Shown: positions 1 to 8,689, numbered from the stretch's first letter. The stretch: 64,000 nucleotides of DNA from Nocardia altamirensis NBRC 108246 (GCF_001612685.1 NZ_BDAY01000036.1:1-64000); one strand, 5' to 3'. Notes: a model not told the origin generated them from the letters alone. Made by a program: numbers and translations.

Positions 1-202
1 TACGACGACCCGAACCGGGCCGAGAATCCCTGTTCCGGTATCCCATGCAACCGGGCTCGACCCGTGGCGGCCGAGACGAACGCGAACGCGGCGCGCGGGA
101 ACCCATCCGACGCTGAACCAGCGCGGTGCCAATTAGCGCAACATGCTGGTGACGGCCAGCTGGAATTCGCTATTGCCAGGTGAACCCATATGGAGTGCGT
201 AA
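1..202. other. Left edge, no intact gene
   Basis: I see no intact gene here. Leftward of the regulator remnant at 203-352, a different reading frame begins Val-Asp-Tyr, as MmyB-type regulators do after their Ala-Gly-Val-Ser. It then runs into sequence with no family resemblance and stops near 133. The stretch is probably decayed or replaced DNA of the lost regulator body. Confidence 0.4.
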
Positions 203-352
203 TCAACCTGTGACCCCGGCAAGCATCGCCACTTCCTCGCGCCGCAATCCGGCAACCCGCCGCTGCCCGCCACCGGACATCCCGACATCCTCCGGACGCA
301 CCAGCTCCCGCCGTGCCCGCAGAAACGCACCGAGTCGATTGTCGGAATCCAT
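203..352 (-). pseudogene. Remnant of an XRE/MmyB-family transcriptional regulator
   Basis: The minus strand reads 49 residues from an ATG at 352: MDSDNRLGAFLRARRELVRP, then GLRREEVAMLAGV, then a stop. This is the N-terminal helix-turn-helix of the XRE/MmyB family, normally about 280 residues; the intact relative at 44956-45804 starts SDNELGLFLRTRREAVTPAQ and continues GLRRAELATLAGVSVEYVTR. Here the frame breaks directly after AGV, and neither the other frames nor the left flank restore the recognition helix or the MmyB ligand domain. The start is supported by an operator-like dyad exactly 31 nt upstream (384-403), the same distance as for the intact paralogue. The divergent SDR gene at 1181 is the usual kind of partner for this family. 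Confidence 0.65.
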
Positions 353-383
353 CCTTCGAGCGTAGGTCAGCACCGAACAGGCT

Positions 384-403
384 GGGTGGCCCCGCTACTA
401 CCA
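384..403 (-). promoter_or_regulatory. MmyB-type operator candidate, copy A
   Basis: Minus-strand TGGTAGTAGCGGGGCCACCC, a dyad with TGG..GTGGC and GCCAC.CCA type arms. It belongs to the motif TGGKAGTRGCRGGGMCACCC found three times in the window. It ends 31 nt before the start of the broken regulator. It sits inside a 33-bp element (381-413) repeated at 1108-1140 with 30 of 33 identical bases. Confidence 0.5.
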
Positions 404-420
404 GGAAGTCCGTGCCCGAG

Positions 421-1011
421 CTAGCGCACGGTGAAGCCGCCCAGGGTGCGGTCGCCGCGGAAACCGCATTGGGAGGCGACGTTGGTGCCGGTGTCGAGCT
501 GGGCACGAATCACGGCTGCGCTGGCGAGCACCAGCGAGGCAGGACCTGGTGTGTTCGGAGCGTGCAGCGGGTAGCTTGCTGATCCCGTGAACGTCATGGG
601 GACGTCGGTCGGCGGCAGCGGAACGGAGGGGGTGCGGACATCGACGGTCGCCGCCGGCGTGAAATTGCCTGCGCTGTCTTTGGCGTGCACCTGCGTGCCG
701 AATATTCCGACCGCGCTGCTTCCGCCTTTCGCCCGGATCGCCTTGGCCATCTCAGGTCCGAATTCGGCGGTGAATTCGAAAGTCAGACTGCCGAATACGG
801 TGCCGGGGGGCACGCTGTCGGGCAGGTCTCCGGTCACCTTCGCGGTGATCGTTCCTGCCAATTTCGGGTCCTGACAGAACATGTCGAACGTGCGGTCGAC
901 GTGGGTGTCCGCGTTGGCGACTCCGGTCCCGAACAGCGTAGCGGCCACTACCGTGATCACCCCCGCGGTCGCGATCCCGATACGCGCGAATGGTGTTGAT
1001 ACCCTGGACAT
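421..1011 (-). CDS. Secreted protein of unknown function
   Basis: The protein has 196 residues. It begins with a Sec-type signal (basic MSRVSTPFAR, a hydrophobic stretch to about residue 32, then a VANA-D type cleavage site), so the mature part should be exported. The mature part holds two cysteines, in FDMFCQDP near residue 46 and SQCGF near the C-terminus, which could form a disulfide, and is otherwise beta-rich with many Thr, Val and Pro. It loosely recalls actinobacterial DUF6801-type secreted domains, but I would not assign a function. It stands alone between two copies of the 33-bp operator-like element, so it may have been inserted between a regulator and its SDR target gene. Confidence 0.7.
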   Translation of the reverse strand: MSRVSTPFARIGIATAGVITVVAATLFGTGVANADTHVDRTFDMFCQDPKLAGTITAKVTGDLPDSVPPGTVFGSLTFEFTAEFGPEMAKAIRAKGGSSAVGIFGTQVHAKDSAGNFTPAATVDVRTPSVPLPPTDVPMTFTGSASYPLHAPNTPGPASLVLASAAVIRAQLDTGTNVASQCGFRGDRTLGGFTVR

Positions 1012-1110
1012 TTAGCGACTCCAGATTCGTCGATAGGTCGAGCCGACCTCTATGGCCGCTGAATCTACCTCCTCCCCACAGTTGGCGACCACGCCCAAGA
1101 AATGGGGGCT

Positions 1111-1130
1111 GGGTGGCCCTGCCACTCCCA
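1111..1130 (-). promoter_or_regulatory. MmyB-type operator candidate, copy B
   Basis: Minus-strand TGGGAGTGGCAGGGCCACCC, nearly the same as copies A (384-403) and C (44905-44924). It lies 50 nt upstream of the SDR start at 1181, so it probably controls that gene. No regulator reading frame begins 31 nt away on the minus strand, unlike at copies A and C. Confidence 0.5.
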
Positions 1131-1180
1131 GGAAGTCCGTAGCCTGGCACCAGACGCTGACCAGCACGAATGTTGTCGAC

Positions 1181-1930
1181 ATGACAAACAACCTCACCGG
1201 CCGCGTCGCGGTCGTCACCGGAGCATCCAGTGGAATCGGCGCCGCCACCGCCAAGCGGCTCGCGGCGGACGGCGCGAAGGTCGCCCTGCTCGGGCGGCGC
1301 AAGGATCGGCTCGAAGAGCTGGCCGCCGAGATCGGCGGCGACGTGCTCGCGGTGGCCGCCGACGTGGCGGTCCAGCAGTCGGTGCTTGACGCCGCCGCGA
1401 CCGTGCGGGCGGCCTTCGGTCCGGTCGATCTCGTCGTCGCCAACGCGGGCGTGATGCTCGCCGCACCGTTCGAGTCGGCGCAGACCGACGAATGGGATCA
1501 GATGGTGGGCACCAACATCAACGGATTGCTCTACACCGGAAGGGCTTTCATCGATGACCTGCTCGCCGCGGCGAACAACGGGCAGCGCGCCGACCTGCTG
1601 CACGTCGGCTCCATCGGCGGGCACACGGTGTTTCCCAACTACGGCGTCTACACCGCGACCAAGGCGGCCGTCGCCCACCTGACGCGCAATCTGCGAGCGG
1701 AGTTCGGGCCGCGGGGGGTGCGCGTGAAGAACGTCGAACCAGGTTTCGTCACCACCGAACTCGGCGCAGGCATGCTCGACCCGGACCAGAAGACCGAACT
1801 CGCCGAATGGCGCAGCCAGATGGAAATCCTTGTCGCCGAAGACATCGCGGACGCGATCGCCTACGCGGTCGCCGCGCCGAAGCGCGTGAATATCGCCGAG
1901 ATGATCGTCGTTCCGACCCCGCAGGGCTGA
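1181..1930 (+). CDS. SDR family NAD(P)-dependent oxidoreductase
   Basis: A classical short-chain dehydrogenase/reductase of 249 residues, the usual family length. The start ATG at 1181 begins MTNNLTGRVAVVTG; the open frame extends further upstream, but that part covers operator copy B and has no family similarity. Visible motifs are the cofactor glycine motif TGASSGIG near residue 14, NAG near residue 89, and the catalytic set Ser144, Tyr157 and Lys161 (YTATK). Arg at the end of the second strand (GRRKDR) suggests NADPH preference. It is a cytosolic oxidoreductase of unknown substrate. SDR genes often sit divergent from MmyB-type regulators, and the regulator here is the broken gene at 203-352. 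A strong bidirectional terminator follows. Confidence 0.9.
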   Translation: MTNNLTGRVAVVTGASSGIGAATAKRLAADGAKVALLGRRKDRLEELAAEIGGDVLAVAADVAVQQSVLDAAATVRAAFGPVDLVVANAGVMLAAPFESAQTDEWDQMVGTNINGLLYTGRAFIDDLLAAANNGQRADLLHVGSIGGHTVFPNYGVYTATKAAVAHLTRNLRAEFGPRGVRVKNVEPGFVTTELGAGMLDPDQKTELAEWRSQMEILVAEDIADAIAYAVAAPKRVNIAEMIVVPTPQG

Positions 1931-1936
1931 AAGACG

Positions 1937-1970
1937 AAGGCCCGCTGATGCGTTCGCATCAGCGGGCCTT
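1937..1970. terminator. Bidirectional terminator
   Basis: A perfect 34-bp palindrome with AAGGCCCGCTGATGCG as left arm and a CGTTCG apex. It lies between the convergent SDR and substrate-binding-protein genes, so it can end transcription from both sides. A near-identical hairpin lies at 3738-3771. Confidence 0.85.
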
Positions 1971-1979
1971 GCCGAACTA

Positions 1980-3587
1980 CTACTTCTCGATGCCCTCGAA
2001 ACTGAACAGGCCGTTCCAGGTGAGTTCGGCCTTCTTCACCTTGTCCGACCGGCCCGCCGCGGCGACATAGTCGAACATCGGGATGTCGGCCATGTCCTTG
2101 AACAGCAGGGCCTGCGCCTGCGCGACGATCTTGTTGGACTCCTCCTCGCTGGAGGCGGCCAGCGCGGCATTCAACAGGCCATCGAACTCTTTGCTGTCGT
2201 ACTTGACGCTGTTCGTCCCGGAAAAGCTGTAGTACTGCGAGGTGAGGAACTGCAGCATCGTCGGGTAGTCACCCTGCCAGCCGTGTCGGAACGCCTTGCC
2301 GATGGTCTTGCCGACGATCGCGTCCCTGATGCTCTTGAAGGTCGGATACGGCGTGCCGATGGCATCGATACCGAGGGTGTTCTTGATGCTGTTCGCCGTG
2401 GCCTCGACCCAGGCCTGGTGGCCGCCGTCGGAGTTGTAGGCGATCTCGTAGCGGCCCGACCACGGGGAGATGGCGTCGGCCTCGGCCCACAGCTTCTTTG
2501 CCTCCTCCGGCTTGTACTTCAGCGACTCGTTGCCCGGCACCGTGTCGGAGTACCCGGGCAGTGTCCGCGCGGTGAAGTCGAGCGACGGAATCCTGGTGCC
2601 GTTGAAGATGTTCTGGCAGATCTGCTCGCGGTTGATCGCCATCGAGATCGCCCTGCGCCGCAGCACACCCTCCGCGCCGCCGAAATGCGGCACGCTGGGT
2701 TGGATGCCGAGGGCTGCCTTGTACGCGATCGGCTTCTTGATCGCGCGCTCGCCGAGATCCTTCTCGAAGGTGGTCATCGCGGAGTCGGGAATGACGTCGA
2801 GGGCGTCGAGATTACCCGCGAGCAGATCCTGGTAGGCGGTGTCGAAGGACTGGTACATCACGAACCGCAGACCCTTGTTCTTGGGTACGCGGCCACCTTT
2901 GTAATCCGGATTGGCAACCAGGTCGATCTTGACGTTGTGCTCCCACGCCCCCTGCCTGGCGAACTTGTACGGGCCGTTGCCGATCGGGTTCTCACCGAAG
3001 GCCTTCGGGTCCGTGAACGCCGCCTCCGGCAGCGGGAAGAACGGGTGGAACCCGAGTCCGAGCTCGAAGTCGATCGACGGCTGCTTCAGCGCCACGGTGA
3101 AGGTGCGGTCATCGACCACCTTCAACCCCGACATCGTCTGCGCCACCGGCTTTTCCGCCTGTACCTCGTCGAACCCGACGATCGCCGCGAACACATAGTT
3201 CTGCAGCTGCGCGTTGGTGGCGAGCGCACCGAAGTTCCACGCGTCGACGAACGACTTCGAGGTGACCGGCGAGCCGTCGGAAAACTTCCACCCCGGCTTG
3301 ATGGTGATCTTGTAGTTCTTCCGGTCGGCAGACTCGATCGACTCCGCCACTTCGTTGTGCGCCTTGCCGTTGGCGTCGTAGTACTTCAAACCCGCGAACA
3401 GCCGATCGACCACCCGGCCGCCCATGTTCTCGTTGGTGTTGGTCGGCACCAACGAGTTCTGCGGCTCCCCGGCATTGACCGTCACGATGCCTGCGTCGGC
3501 ACCGTCGTCCGACGAACATGCGGCCAACCCCAGGCTTGTGGCCATCAGGGCCGCCGCGAACAGCGCACCAGCTCTCGTGAATCTCAT
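1980..3587 (-). CDS. ABC transporter substrate-binding lipoprotein, oligopeptide (family 5) type, copy 1
   Basis: A DppA/OppA-like extracellular solute-binding protein of 535 residues. ATG at 3587 is preceded by GGGAGAA and starts the signal MRFTRAGALFAAALMATSLG, followed by lipobox LAAC (Cys24), so it should be lipid-anchored outside the membrane. Family 5 hallmarks include an early region NMGGRVVDRLFAGLKYYD, GNGPYKF in the middle, and FRHGWQGDYPTMLQFL towards the end. The ligand is probably a peptide. It is followed by its own terminator and preceded by a promoter that matches the promoter of the paralogue at 3787-5391. No permease or ATPase genes lie in the window, so it must work with a transporter coded elsewhere or serve as a peptide scavenger or sensor. 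Confidence 0.93.
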   Translation of the reverse strand: MRFTRAGALFAAALMATSLGLAACSSDDGADAGIVTVNAGEPQNSLVPTNTNENMGGRVVDRLFAGLKYYDANGKAHNEVAESIESADRKNYKITIKPGWKFSDGSPVTSKSFVDAWNFGALATNAQLQNYVFAAIVGFDEVQAEKPVAQTMSGLKVVDDRTFTVALKQPSIDFELGLGFHPFFPLPEAAFTDPKAFGENPIGNGPYKFARQGAWEHNVKIDLVANPDYKGGRVPKNKGLRFVMYQSFDTAYQDLLAGNLDALDVIPDSAMTTFEKDLGERAIKKPIAYKAALGIQPSVPHFGGAEGVLRRRAISMAINREQICQNIFNGTRIPSLDFTARTLPGYSDTVPGNESLKYKPEEAKKLWAEADAISPWSGRYEIAYNSDGGHQAWVEATANSIKNTLGIDAIGTPYPTFKSIRDAIVGKTIGKAFRHGWQGDYPTMLQFLTSQYYSFSGTNSVKYDSKEFDGLLNAALAASSEEESNKIVAQAQALLFKDMADIPMFDYVAAAGRSDKVKKAELTWNGLFSFEGIEK

Positions 3588-3680
3588 GCGTTCTCCCGAT
3601 TTCGAACAGGCCATCGAGATTCCAGGAGCGCGAACCCGATCGCACCGCGCCCCAATCCGACCGCCTTGGAATGTCCTCGG

Positions 3681-3709
3681 ACAGTAGCCATTCCGGCGAC
3701 AGTTGTCCC
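3681..3709 (-). promoter_or_regulatory. Promoter of substrate-binding protein copy 1
   Basis: On the minus strand GGGACA (3704-3709), a 17-bp spacer and TACTGT (3681-3686). The paralogous gene has ATGACA-17-TAATGT in the same place, with the conserved spacer core GTCGC.GGAATGG. The palindrome GTCCTCGGAC next to the -10 box is also shared and may be an operator. Confidence 0.5.
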
Positions 3710-3737
3710 GAGATCACGCGGGTACGTCCGAAAGACG

Positions 3738-3771
3738 AAGGCCCGCTGACGCGTTCGCGTCAGCGGGCCTT
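3738..3771 (-). terminator. Terminator of substrate-binding protein copy 2
   Basis: A 34-bp palindrome, AAGGCCCGCTGACGCG mirrored around CGTTCG, 16 nt after the stop at 3787. It differs from the hairpin at 1937-1970 in one base pair per arm, showing that the tandem duplication carried the terminator along. Confidence 0.85.
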
Positions 3772-3786
3772 TGTTCAGTGCCTGCC

Positions 3787-5391
3787 CTACTTCTCGATCC
3801 CCTCGAAGTCGAACAGACCGTTCCAAGCCATCTCGGCCTTCTTCACCTTGTCCGAGCGACCGGCCGCGGCCGCGTAGTCGAACATCGGGATGTCGGCCAT
3901 GTCCTTGAACAGCAACGCCTGCGCCTGCGCGATGATCTTGTACGACTCGTCCTGAGTCGACGCCGCCAGCGCGTCGTTCAGCAGCTTGTCGAACTCCGGG
4001 CTGTTGTAGTTGACGTTGTTGGTCTCGGAGAAGCTGTAGTACTGCGCGGTGAGGAACTGCAGCATCGTCGGGTAATCACCCTGCCAGCCGTAGCGGAACG
4101 CCTTGTTGATGGTCTTGCCGTTGATCAGATCCCTGATGTTCTTGAACGTCGGGTACGGCGTACCGACCGCCTCGATGCCGAGGGTGTTCTTGATGCTGTT
4201 CGCCGTGGCTTCGATCCAGCCCTGATGGCCGCCGTCGGAGTTATAGGCGATCTCGTAGGTGCCCGACCACGGCGAAATGGCGTTGGCCTGAGCCCACACC
4301 TTCTTCGCCTCCTCCGGGTTGTACTTCAGCACCTCGGAGCCGGGCAGGTTGCCGTTGAAACCGGGCAGCGTGCTCGCAGTGAAGTCCTTGGCCGGGACCC
4401 TGGTGCCGTGGAAGATGTTCTCGGAGATCTGTTCCCGGTTGATCGCCATCGAGATCGCCTTGCGCCGCAGCACGCCCTCCTCGCCACCGAAGTGCGGAGT
4501 GGTCGTCTGAATACCGATGGCAGCCTTGTAGGCGATCGGCTTGGTGATCGCGCGGTCGCCGAGTTCCTTCTTGTACGTGGCCAGCGCGCCGTCCGGGATG
4601 ACATCGAGGCTGTCCAGGTTGCCTGCCAACAGGTCCTGGTACGCGGTCTCGAAGGTCTGGTACATCACGAACCGCAGGCCCTTGTTCTTGGCCGGGCGCC
4701 CGCCCTTGTACTCCGGGTTCGGCACCAGGTCGATCTGCACGTTGTGCTGCCAGGCACCGTTGCTCGCGAACTTGTACGGGCCGTTGCCGATCGGGTTCTC
4801 GCCGTAGGCCTTGATGTCCTTGTACGCGGCCTCGGGCAGCGGGTAGAACGGCGCGAAGCCGAGGCCGGTCTCGAAGTCGATGGACGGTGCTTCGAGCTCA
4901 ACGGTGAAGGTACGGTCGTCGACCACCTTCAGGCCCGACATGGTCTGTGCCGTTGGCTTTTCCGCGGAAACGTCCTTGAAGCCCTTGATCGGGCTGAACA
5001 CGTAGCTCTGCAGTTGGGCGTTGGTGCTGAGCGCACCGAAGTTCCACGCGTCGACGAACGACTTCGCGGTGACCGGGGTGCCGTCGGAGAACTTCCAGTC
5101 CTTCAGGGTGATCTTGTAGTTCTTCCGGTCGGTCGACTCGATCGACTGCGCGACCTCGTTGTGCGCGACACCGTTGGCGTCGTAGTACTTCAGACCGGAC
5201 CACAGCCGGTCGACGACACGCCCGCCCATGTTCTCGTTCGTGTTGGTCGGCACCAACGGATTCTGCGGCTCGCCCGCGTTCGTGGTGACGATGCTCGAAT
5301 CAGCACTATCGTCCGACGAACACGCGGTCAGCCCGAGGCTTGTGGCCATCAGGGCCGCCGCTAGCAGCGCACCAGCTCTTGTGAATCTCAC
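3787..5391 (-). CDS. ABC transporter substrate-binding lipoprotein, oligopeptide (family 5) type, copy 2
   Basis: A 534-residue tandem paralogue of the gene at 1980-3587; the two align end to end, both finishing FEGIEK. The start is GTG at 5391 after GGGAGAAGG, aligned with the ATG of copy 1; signal VRFTRAGALLAAALMATSLG is followed by lipobox LTAC (Cys24). Family motifs GNGPYKF and FRYGWQGDYPTMLQFL are present. Differences concentrate in the central region and in one missing residue near 85 (LKDWKFSDG against KPGWKFSDG), so ligand preference may have shifted. Like copy 1, it has no permease or ATPase genes beside it. Confidence 0.93.
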   Translation of the reverse strand: MRFTRAGALLAAALMATSLGLTACSSDDSADSSIVTTNAGEPQNPLVPTNTNENMGGRVVDRLWSGLKYYDANGVAHNEVAQSIESTDRKNYKITLKDWKFSDGTPVTAKSFVDAWNFGALSTNAQLQSYVFSPIKGFKDVSAEKPTAQTMSGLKVVDDRTFTVELEAPSIDFETGLGFAPFYPLPEAAYKDIKAYGENPIGNGPYKFASNGAWQHNVQIDLVPNPEYKGGRPAKNKGLRFVMYQTFETAYQDLLAGNLDSLDVIPDGALATYKKELGDRAITKPIAYKAAIGIQTTTPHFGGEEGVLRRKAISMAINREQISENIFHGTRVPAKDFTASTLPGFNGNLPGSEVLKYNPEEAKKVWAQANAISPWSGTYEIAYNSDGGHQGWIEATANSIKNTLGIEAVGTPYPTFKNIRDLINGKTINKAFRYGWQGDYPTMLQFLTAQYYSFSETNNVNYNSPEFDKLLNDALAASTQDESYKIIAQAQALLFKDMADIPMFDYAAAAGRSDKVKKAEMAWNGLFDFEGIEK

Positions 5392-5484
5392 GCCTTCTCC
5401 CGATTTCGAACAGGCCACCGGGACCCTCCGGCGCACGACCCAACCTCACCGTGCGCCAACCCGACCGCCTTGGAATGTCCTCGG

Positions 5485-5513
5485 ACATTAACCATTCCCG
5501 CGACAATTGTCAT
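5485..5513 (-). promoter_or_regulatory. Promoter of substrate-binding protein copy 2
   Basis: Minus-strand ATGACA (5508-5513), a 17-bp spacer and TAATGT (5485-5490), a good match to a vegetative actinobacterial promoter. The same spacing and flanking bases occur before copy 1. The imperfect dyad GGAATG...CATTCC spans the -10 box. Confidence 0.6.
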
Positions 5514-5826
5514 GGGATCCACCGATGATCTGCCGCTGACCAGCATCGCGCCGAAGTCTGTTTGCGCGCGACGTCGGCGGGTAGCCGAGAGCCATGAACG
5601 AGTCGTCTCTGCGCGCACGCGCGCCCGGAGACTTTCGGCACCTGCGAAAACGGACAGCAGTTCGACCTTGTGTCACGCGTGCTGGTTGGCGGTTCACCGA
5701 TAGAGTGGCCACGAGACATTCCGCATCCCCACCTCCGCGCGCCGAACAGTGCGTGCATCGCAAGGCTTTGCCGCTCATGTGCGCCGACTCGACAGTAATT
5801 GCCGTGGCCGAGAGCTGGAGGTTTTC
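5514..5826. other. Intergenic region, nothing recognised
   Basis: About 310 bases between divergent genes. Apart from the promoter of copy 2 at its left edge and the GGAGG ribosome-binding site just before 5827, I see no gene, hairpin or repeat. The short frames across it have no family resemblance. Confidence 0.5.
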
Positions 5827-6579
5827 ATGGTCGCCGAACCGCTGATCAATCTTGCCGCCCGCGGCACACCCGAACGTGTCTGGAACCCGTGGCGGCACAG
5901 CAGGCCCGAACTGTCCCTCACCGGCTGGCGGCACCTGATCGTCGTCGCGCCGCACCCTGACGACGAGGTGCTCGGCGTCGGCGGCCTGATCGCGCTGGCC
6001 CGTTCGAACAACCTGCCGGTGACCATCGTCTCGGTCACCGACGGCGAAGCATCCCATCCCAGCTCGCGGTCGCACTCCCCGGCCCGGATCGCCGAGCTGC
6101 GCGTGCAGGAATCACGCCGCGCCGCTAGAGAATTGGATGTCCCAGCGCCGATTCGACTAGGTATCGCCGACAGCAAAGTCGCCGACTACGAGGCGGAGGT
6201 GACCGAGGCGCTCGGCGATATCCTCGCCCACTGCGGTCATACCGGTGCGTGGTGCGCGACGAGCTGGCGGCGCGACGGACACCCCGATCACGAAGCCACC
6301 GGCCGCGCGGCCGCCGCGGCCTGCGCGGGCACTGCGACCCGGCTGCTCGAGTTCCCGGTGTGGATGTGGCACTGGGCGACTCCCGAACATCCGGTGGTGC
6401 CGAGCAGCCGCGCCCGCACCCTGTCGCTCCCGCGTCCCGCCGTGGACGCCAAGGTGCGCGCCATCGCCCAGTTCCACAGCCAGATCCTGCCGATGTCGGC
6501 CGATCCCGCCGACCGCCCGATCCTGCCGCCGCACGTCATCGACCGCTTCACCGGCACAACGGAGACCTTCTTCGTCTAG
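5827..6579 (+). CDS. PIG-L/LmbE family deacetylase
   Basis: 250 residues, typical for zinc-dependent N-acetyl-sugar deacetylases of the PIG-L/LmbE/MshB superfamily. ATG at 5827 follows GGAGGTTTTC. The signature HPDDE starts at His43 and a second metal-site motif RDGHPDHEATGRA lies about 100 residues later; both are complete. There is no signal peptide, so it acts in the cytosol. Substrate candidates are GlcNAc-type conjugates, as in mycothiol or glycopeptide pathways, but the general scaffold does not tell which. It stands alone, convergent with the prolyl oligopeptidase gene 7 bases away. A second PIG-L protein, of different architecture, is at 21577-23346. Confidence 0.88.
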   Translation: MVAEPLINLAARGTPERVWNPWRHSRPELSLTGWRHLIVVAPHPDDEVLGVGGLIALARSNNLPVTIVSVTDGEASHPSSRSHSPARIAELRVQESRRAARELDVPAPIRLGIADSKVADYEAEVTEALGDILAHCGHTGAWCATSWRRDGHPDHEATGRAAAAACAGTATRLLEFPVWMWHWATPEHPVVPSSRARTLSLPRPAVDAKVRAIAQFHSQILPMSADPADRPILPPHVIDRFTGTTETFFV

Positions 6580-6586
6580 GTGAGCG

Positions 6587-8689
6587 TCACATCAGCCTGC
6601 GCATGAAGTAGGTGTATTCGAGGACGCTGGTGTGCGCCCGCTCGTCGATGTTGGCGCCATAGCCGTGGCCGCCGGCGGTGGCCTCATAGAACAGGTAGGG
6701 GACGCCGAGCTCGGCCAGGCGGGCAGCGAACTTGCGGGCGTGCTGCGGGCCGACGCGGTCGTCCTTGGTGCTGGTCCAGACGAACGGTTCCGGGTACTGC
6801 ACGCCCGCACGCAATTGCGCGTAGGGCGAGATGGATTCGAGGAAGGCACGCTGGGCAGGGTCGTTGACGCTGCCGTACTCGCCGACCCAGGACGCGCCTG
6901 CGGCGATCTGCTCGTAGCGCATCATGTCGAGCAGCGGCACCTGGATGTCGACCGCGTTCCACAGCTGCGGATGCTGGGTCGATTCGACGCCGACCAGCAG
7001 GCCACCGTTGGAGCCGCCGATGATGCCGAGCCGCCGCGGCGAAGTGAGCTTGCGGTCGATCACATCCCTACCGACGGCGGCGAAATCATCGAACGCGCGC
7101 TGCCGGTTGGTGGTGAGTGCGGCCTCGTGCCAGGCCGGTCCGTATTCACCGCCGCCTCGGATGTTCGCGACCACGAACGCACCACCGCGTTCCAGCCAGA
7201 GGCGACCGAGTGTCTCGTCGTAGTAGGGCGTTTGAGAAAGGCCGAACCCGCCATAGCCGGACATGATCGTCGGCGTGTTGCCGTCGAACGTCAGGTCAGC
7301 GGCGTGCACGACGAAGTACGGCACTTGGGTGCCGTCGGACGAGACGGCCTTGCGCTGCTCGACCACGAATCGCGACGCATCGAACCGCGGTGGTGTGCTT
7401 TTCACCGGCCGGACCACACCGGTGGCAGTGTCCAGGCTCCACACGGTGTCCGGCGACAAGAACGAGGTGACCATCAGATACGCGGTATTGCCTCGGTCGT
7501 CCGCATCGATGGGAGCGATGGTCGTGTTGTCGGGCAACGGAACCGGCGCGCCGGACCACGAGCCGTCCGGTTGCGGGGTGTGGACGGTGGCGCGGCCGCG
7601 GACGTCGTTCAACGACAGGACGATCACGTGGTCGCGGGTCGTCAGTACGTTGTCCAGTGCCTCCGTCGGTCCTGGCAGATAGATCGAGGTGGCACGCAGC
7701 CGCTGGGGGTCCTCGGCCACCTCGTCGGCGTTCAAGGAGATCAGCGCACCCGCCCGAAAGGTCGAGCCCTCGGTCGTCCAATCCTGGTGCAGCGACACCA
7801 GAATGCGATCGCCGACCATGCCTGCCACCGCCGATTTCGGTGGTAGCGCGAGCCTGGCCGGACCGGACCCGGTGAGCAGGGTGAATTCGTGGTCGTAGAA
7901 GGAGCGGCCGCGGATGACCATGTTCATCCTGCGGCCGGTTCCGTTGTCGAGCAGTATCGGCGCGGTGCTCACGTCGTCCGCCTTGCCGCCGCGCACGATT
8001 TCGGCGGCGTCGGCCAGGGCTTGGCCGCGGCGCACCTGCTTGACGATGAACGGATACCCCGAGGCGGTCGTCTCCCCGTGCTGCCATTCCCGCGATACCA
8101 GCAGCGTGTTGTCATCGACCCAGGCGACGGACTGCTTGCCGCGCGGCAGCACGAAGCCGTCGGATACGAAAGCACGTGCGCCGGTATCGAATTCGCGAAT
8201 CGTCACGGCGTCCTCGCCGCCCTCCGACAGCGAGACCAAACAGCGGTCCCTGTTGACAGGGGCGCAGTCCCCGCCTTGCCACACCCAGTCCTTGCCCTCC
8301 GCCTTCGCCACCTGGTCCAGATCGAGCACGGTGGTCCAGTTCGGTTGTGGCGTCTCGTAGTCCGCGACGGAGGTGGTGCGCCAGATACCGCGCAGATGGT
8401 CGGGGTCCTGCCAGAAGTTCCCGACCATGCCGTCGGCGAGTGCCGGCGTCGGAAGGCGATCGGGCGCGTTGCCGAGTTCGGTGGCCAGCGCCAGGTTGTC
8501 GGCGTAGCGCGGATCCTGCTCCAGCACACCGAGCGTCTTGGCGTTCTCGGCCGCCACCCAGGCCATGGCTCGTGGACTGTCGAGTTCCTCCAGCCAGCGG
8601 AACGGATCGTCGGGCGCCGTGTCTTTCCCGCATGCCGCGATCATCAGGACAAGCGCCACCGCGCCGACTCGCAGGCCTATAGCACTCAT
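6587..8689 (-). CDS. Prolyl oligopeptidase family (S9A) lipoprotein
   Basis: 700 residues, the family's full length. The N-terminus MSAIGLRVGAVALVLMIAAC carries lipobox IAAC, so this is a membrane-anchored extracellular enzyme, whereas most prolyl oligopeptidases are cytosolic. The first 420 residues form the beta-propeller. The C-terminal alpha/beta-hydrolase domain has the nucleophile in GGSNGG (Ser560), the acid in TKDDRVGP near 645, and the histidine in GGHGYG near 680, so the catalytic triad is complete. It should cleave short peptides after proline or a related residue outside the cell. With the two peptide-binding lipoproteins nearby, extracellular peptide use is a reasonable theme, but no operon link is seen. 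Confidence 0.92.
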   Translation of the reverse strand: MSAIGLRVGAVALVLMIAACGKDTAPDDPFRWLEELDSPRAMAWVAAENAKTLGVLEQDPRYADNLALATELGNAPDRLPTPALADGMVGNFWQDPDHLRGIWRTTSVADYETPQPNWTTVLDLDQVAKAEGKDWVWQGGDCAPVNRDRCLVSLSEGGEDAVTIREFDTGARAFVSDGFVLPRGKQSVAWVDDNTLLVSREWQHGETTASGYPFIVKQVRRGQALADAAEIVRGGKADDVSTAPILLDNGTGRRMNMVIRGRSFYDHEFTLLTGSGPARLALPPKSAVAGMVGDRILVSLHQDWTTEGSTFRAGALISLNADEVAEDPQRLRATSIYLPGPTEALDNVLTTRDHVIVLSLNDVRGRATVHTPQPDGSWSGAPVPLPDNTTIAPIDADDRGNTAYLMVTSFLSPDTVWSLDTATGVVRPVKSTPPRFDASRFVVEQRKAVSSDGTQVPYFVVHAADLTFDGNTPTIMSGYGGFGLSQTPYYDETLGRLWLERGGAFVVANIRGGGEYGPAWHEAALTTNRQRAFDDFAAVGRDVIDRKLTSPRRLGIIGGSNGGLLVGVESTQHPQLWNAVDIQVPLLDMMRYEQIAAGASWVGEYGSVNDPAQRAFLESISPYAQLRAGVQYPEPFVWTSTKDDRVGPQHARKFAARLAELGVPYLFYEATAGGHGYGANIDERAHTSVLEYTYFMRRLM

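Noticed and set aside
2283..5364. Long plus-strand open frames of 488 and 553 codons across the two substrate-binding protein genes
   Set aside because: They are frames opposite real genes in high-GC DNA, rich in Arg, Val and Leu, with no family motif, while the minus-strand frames carry signal peptides, lipoboxes and family motifs.
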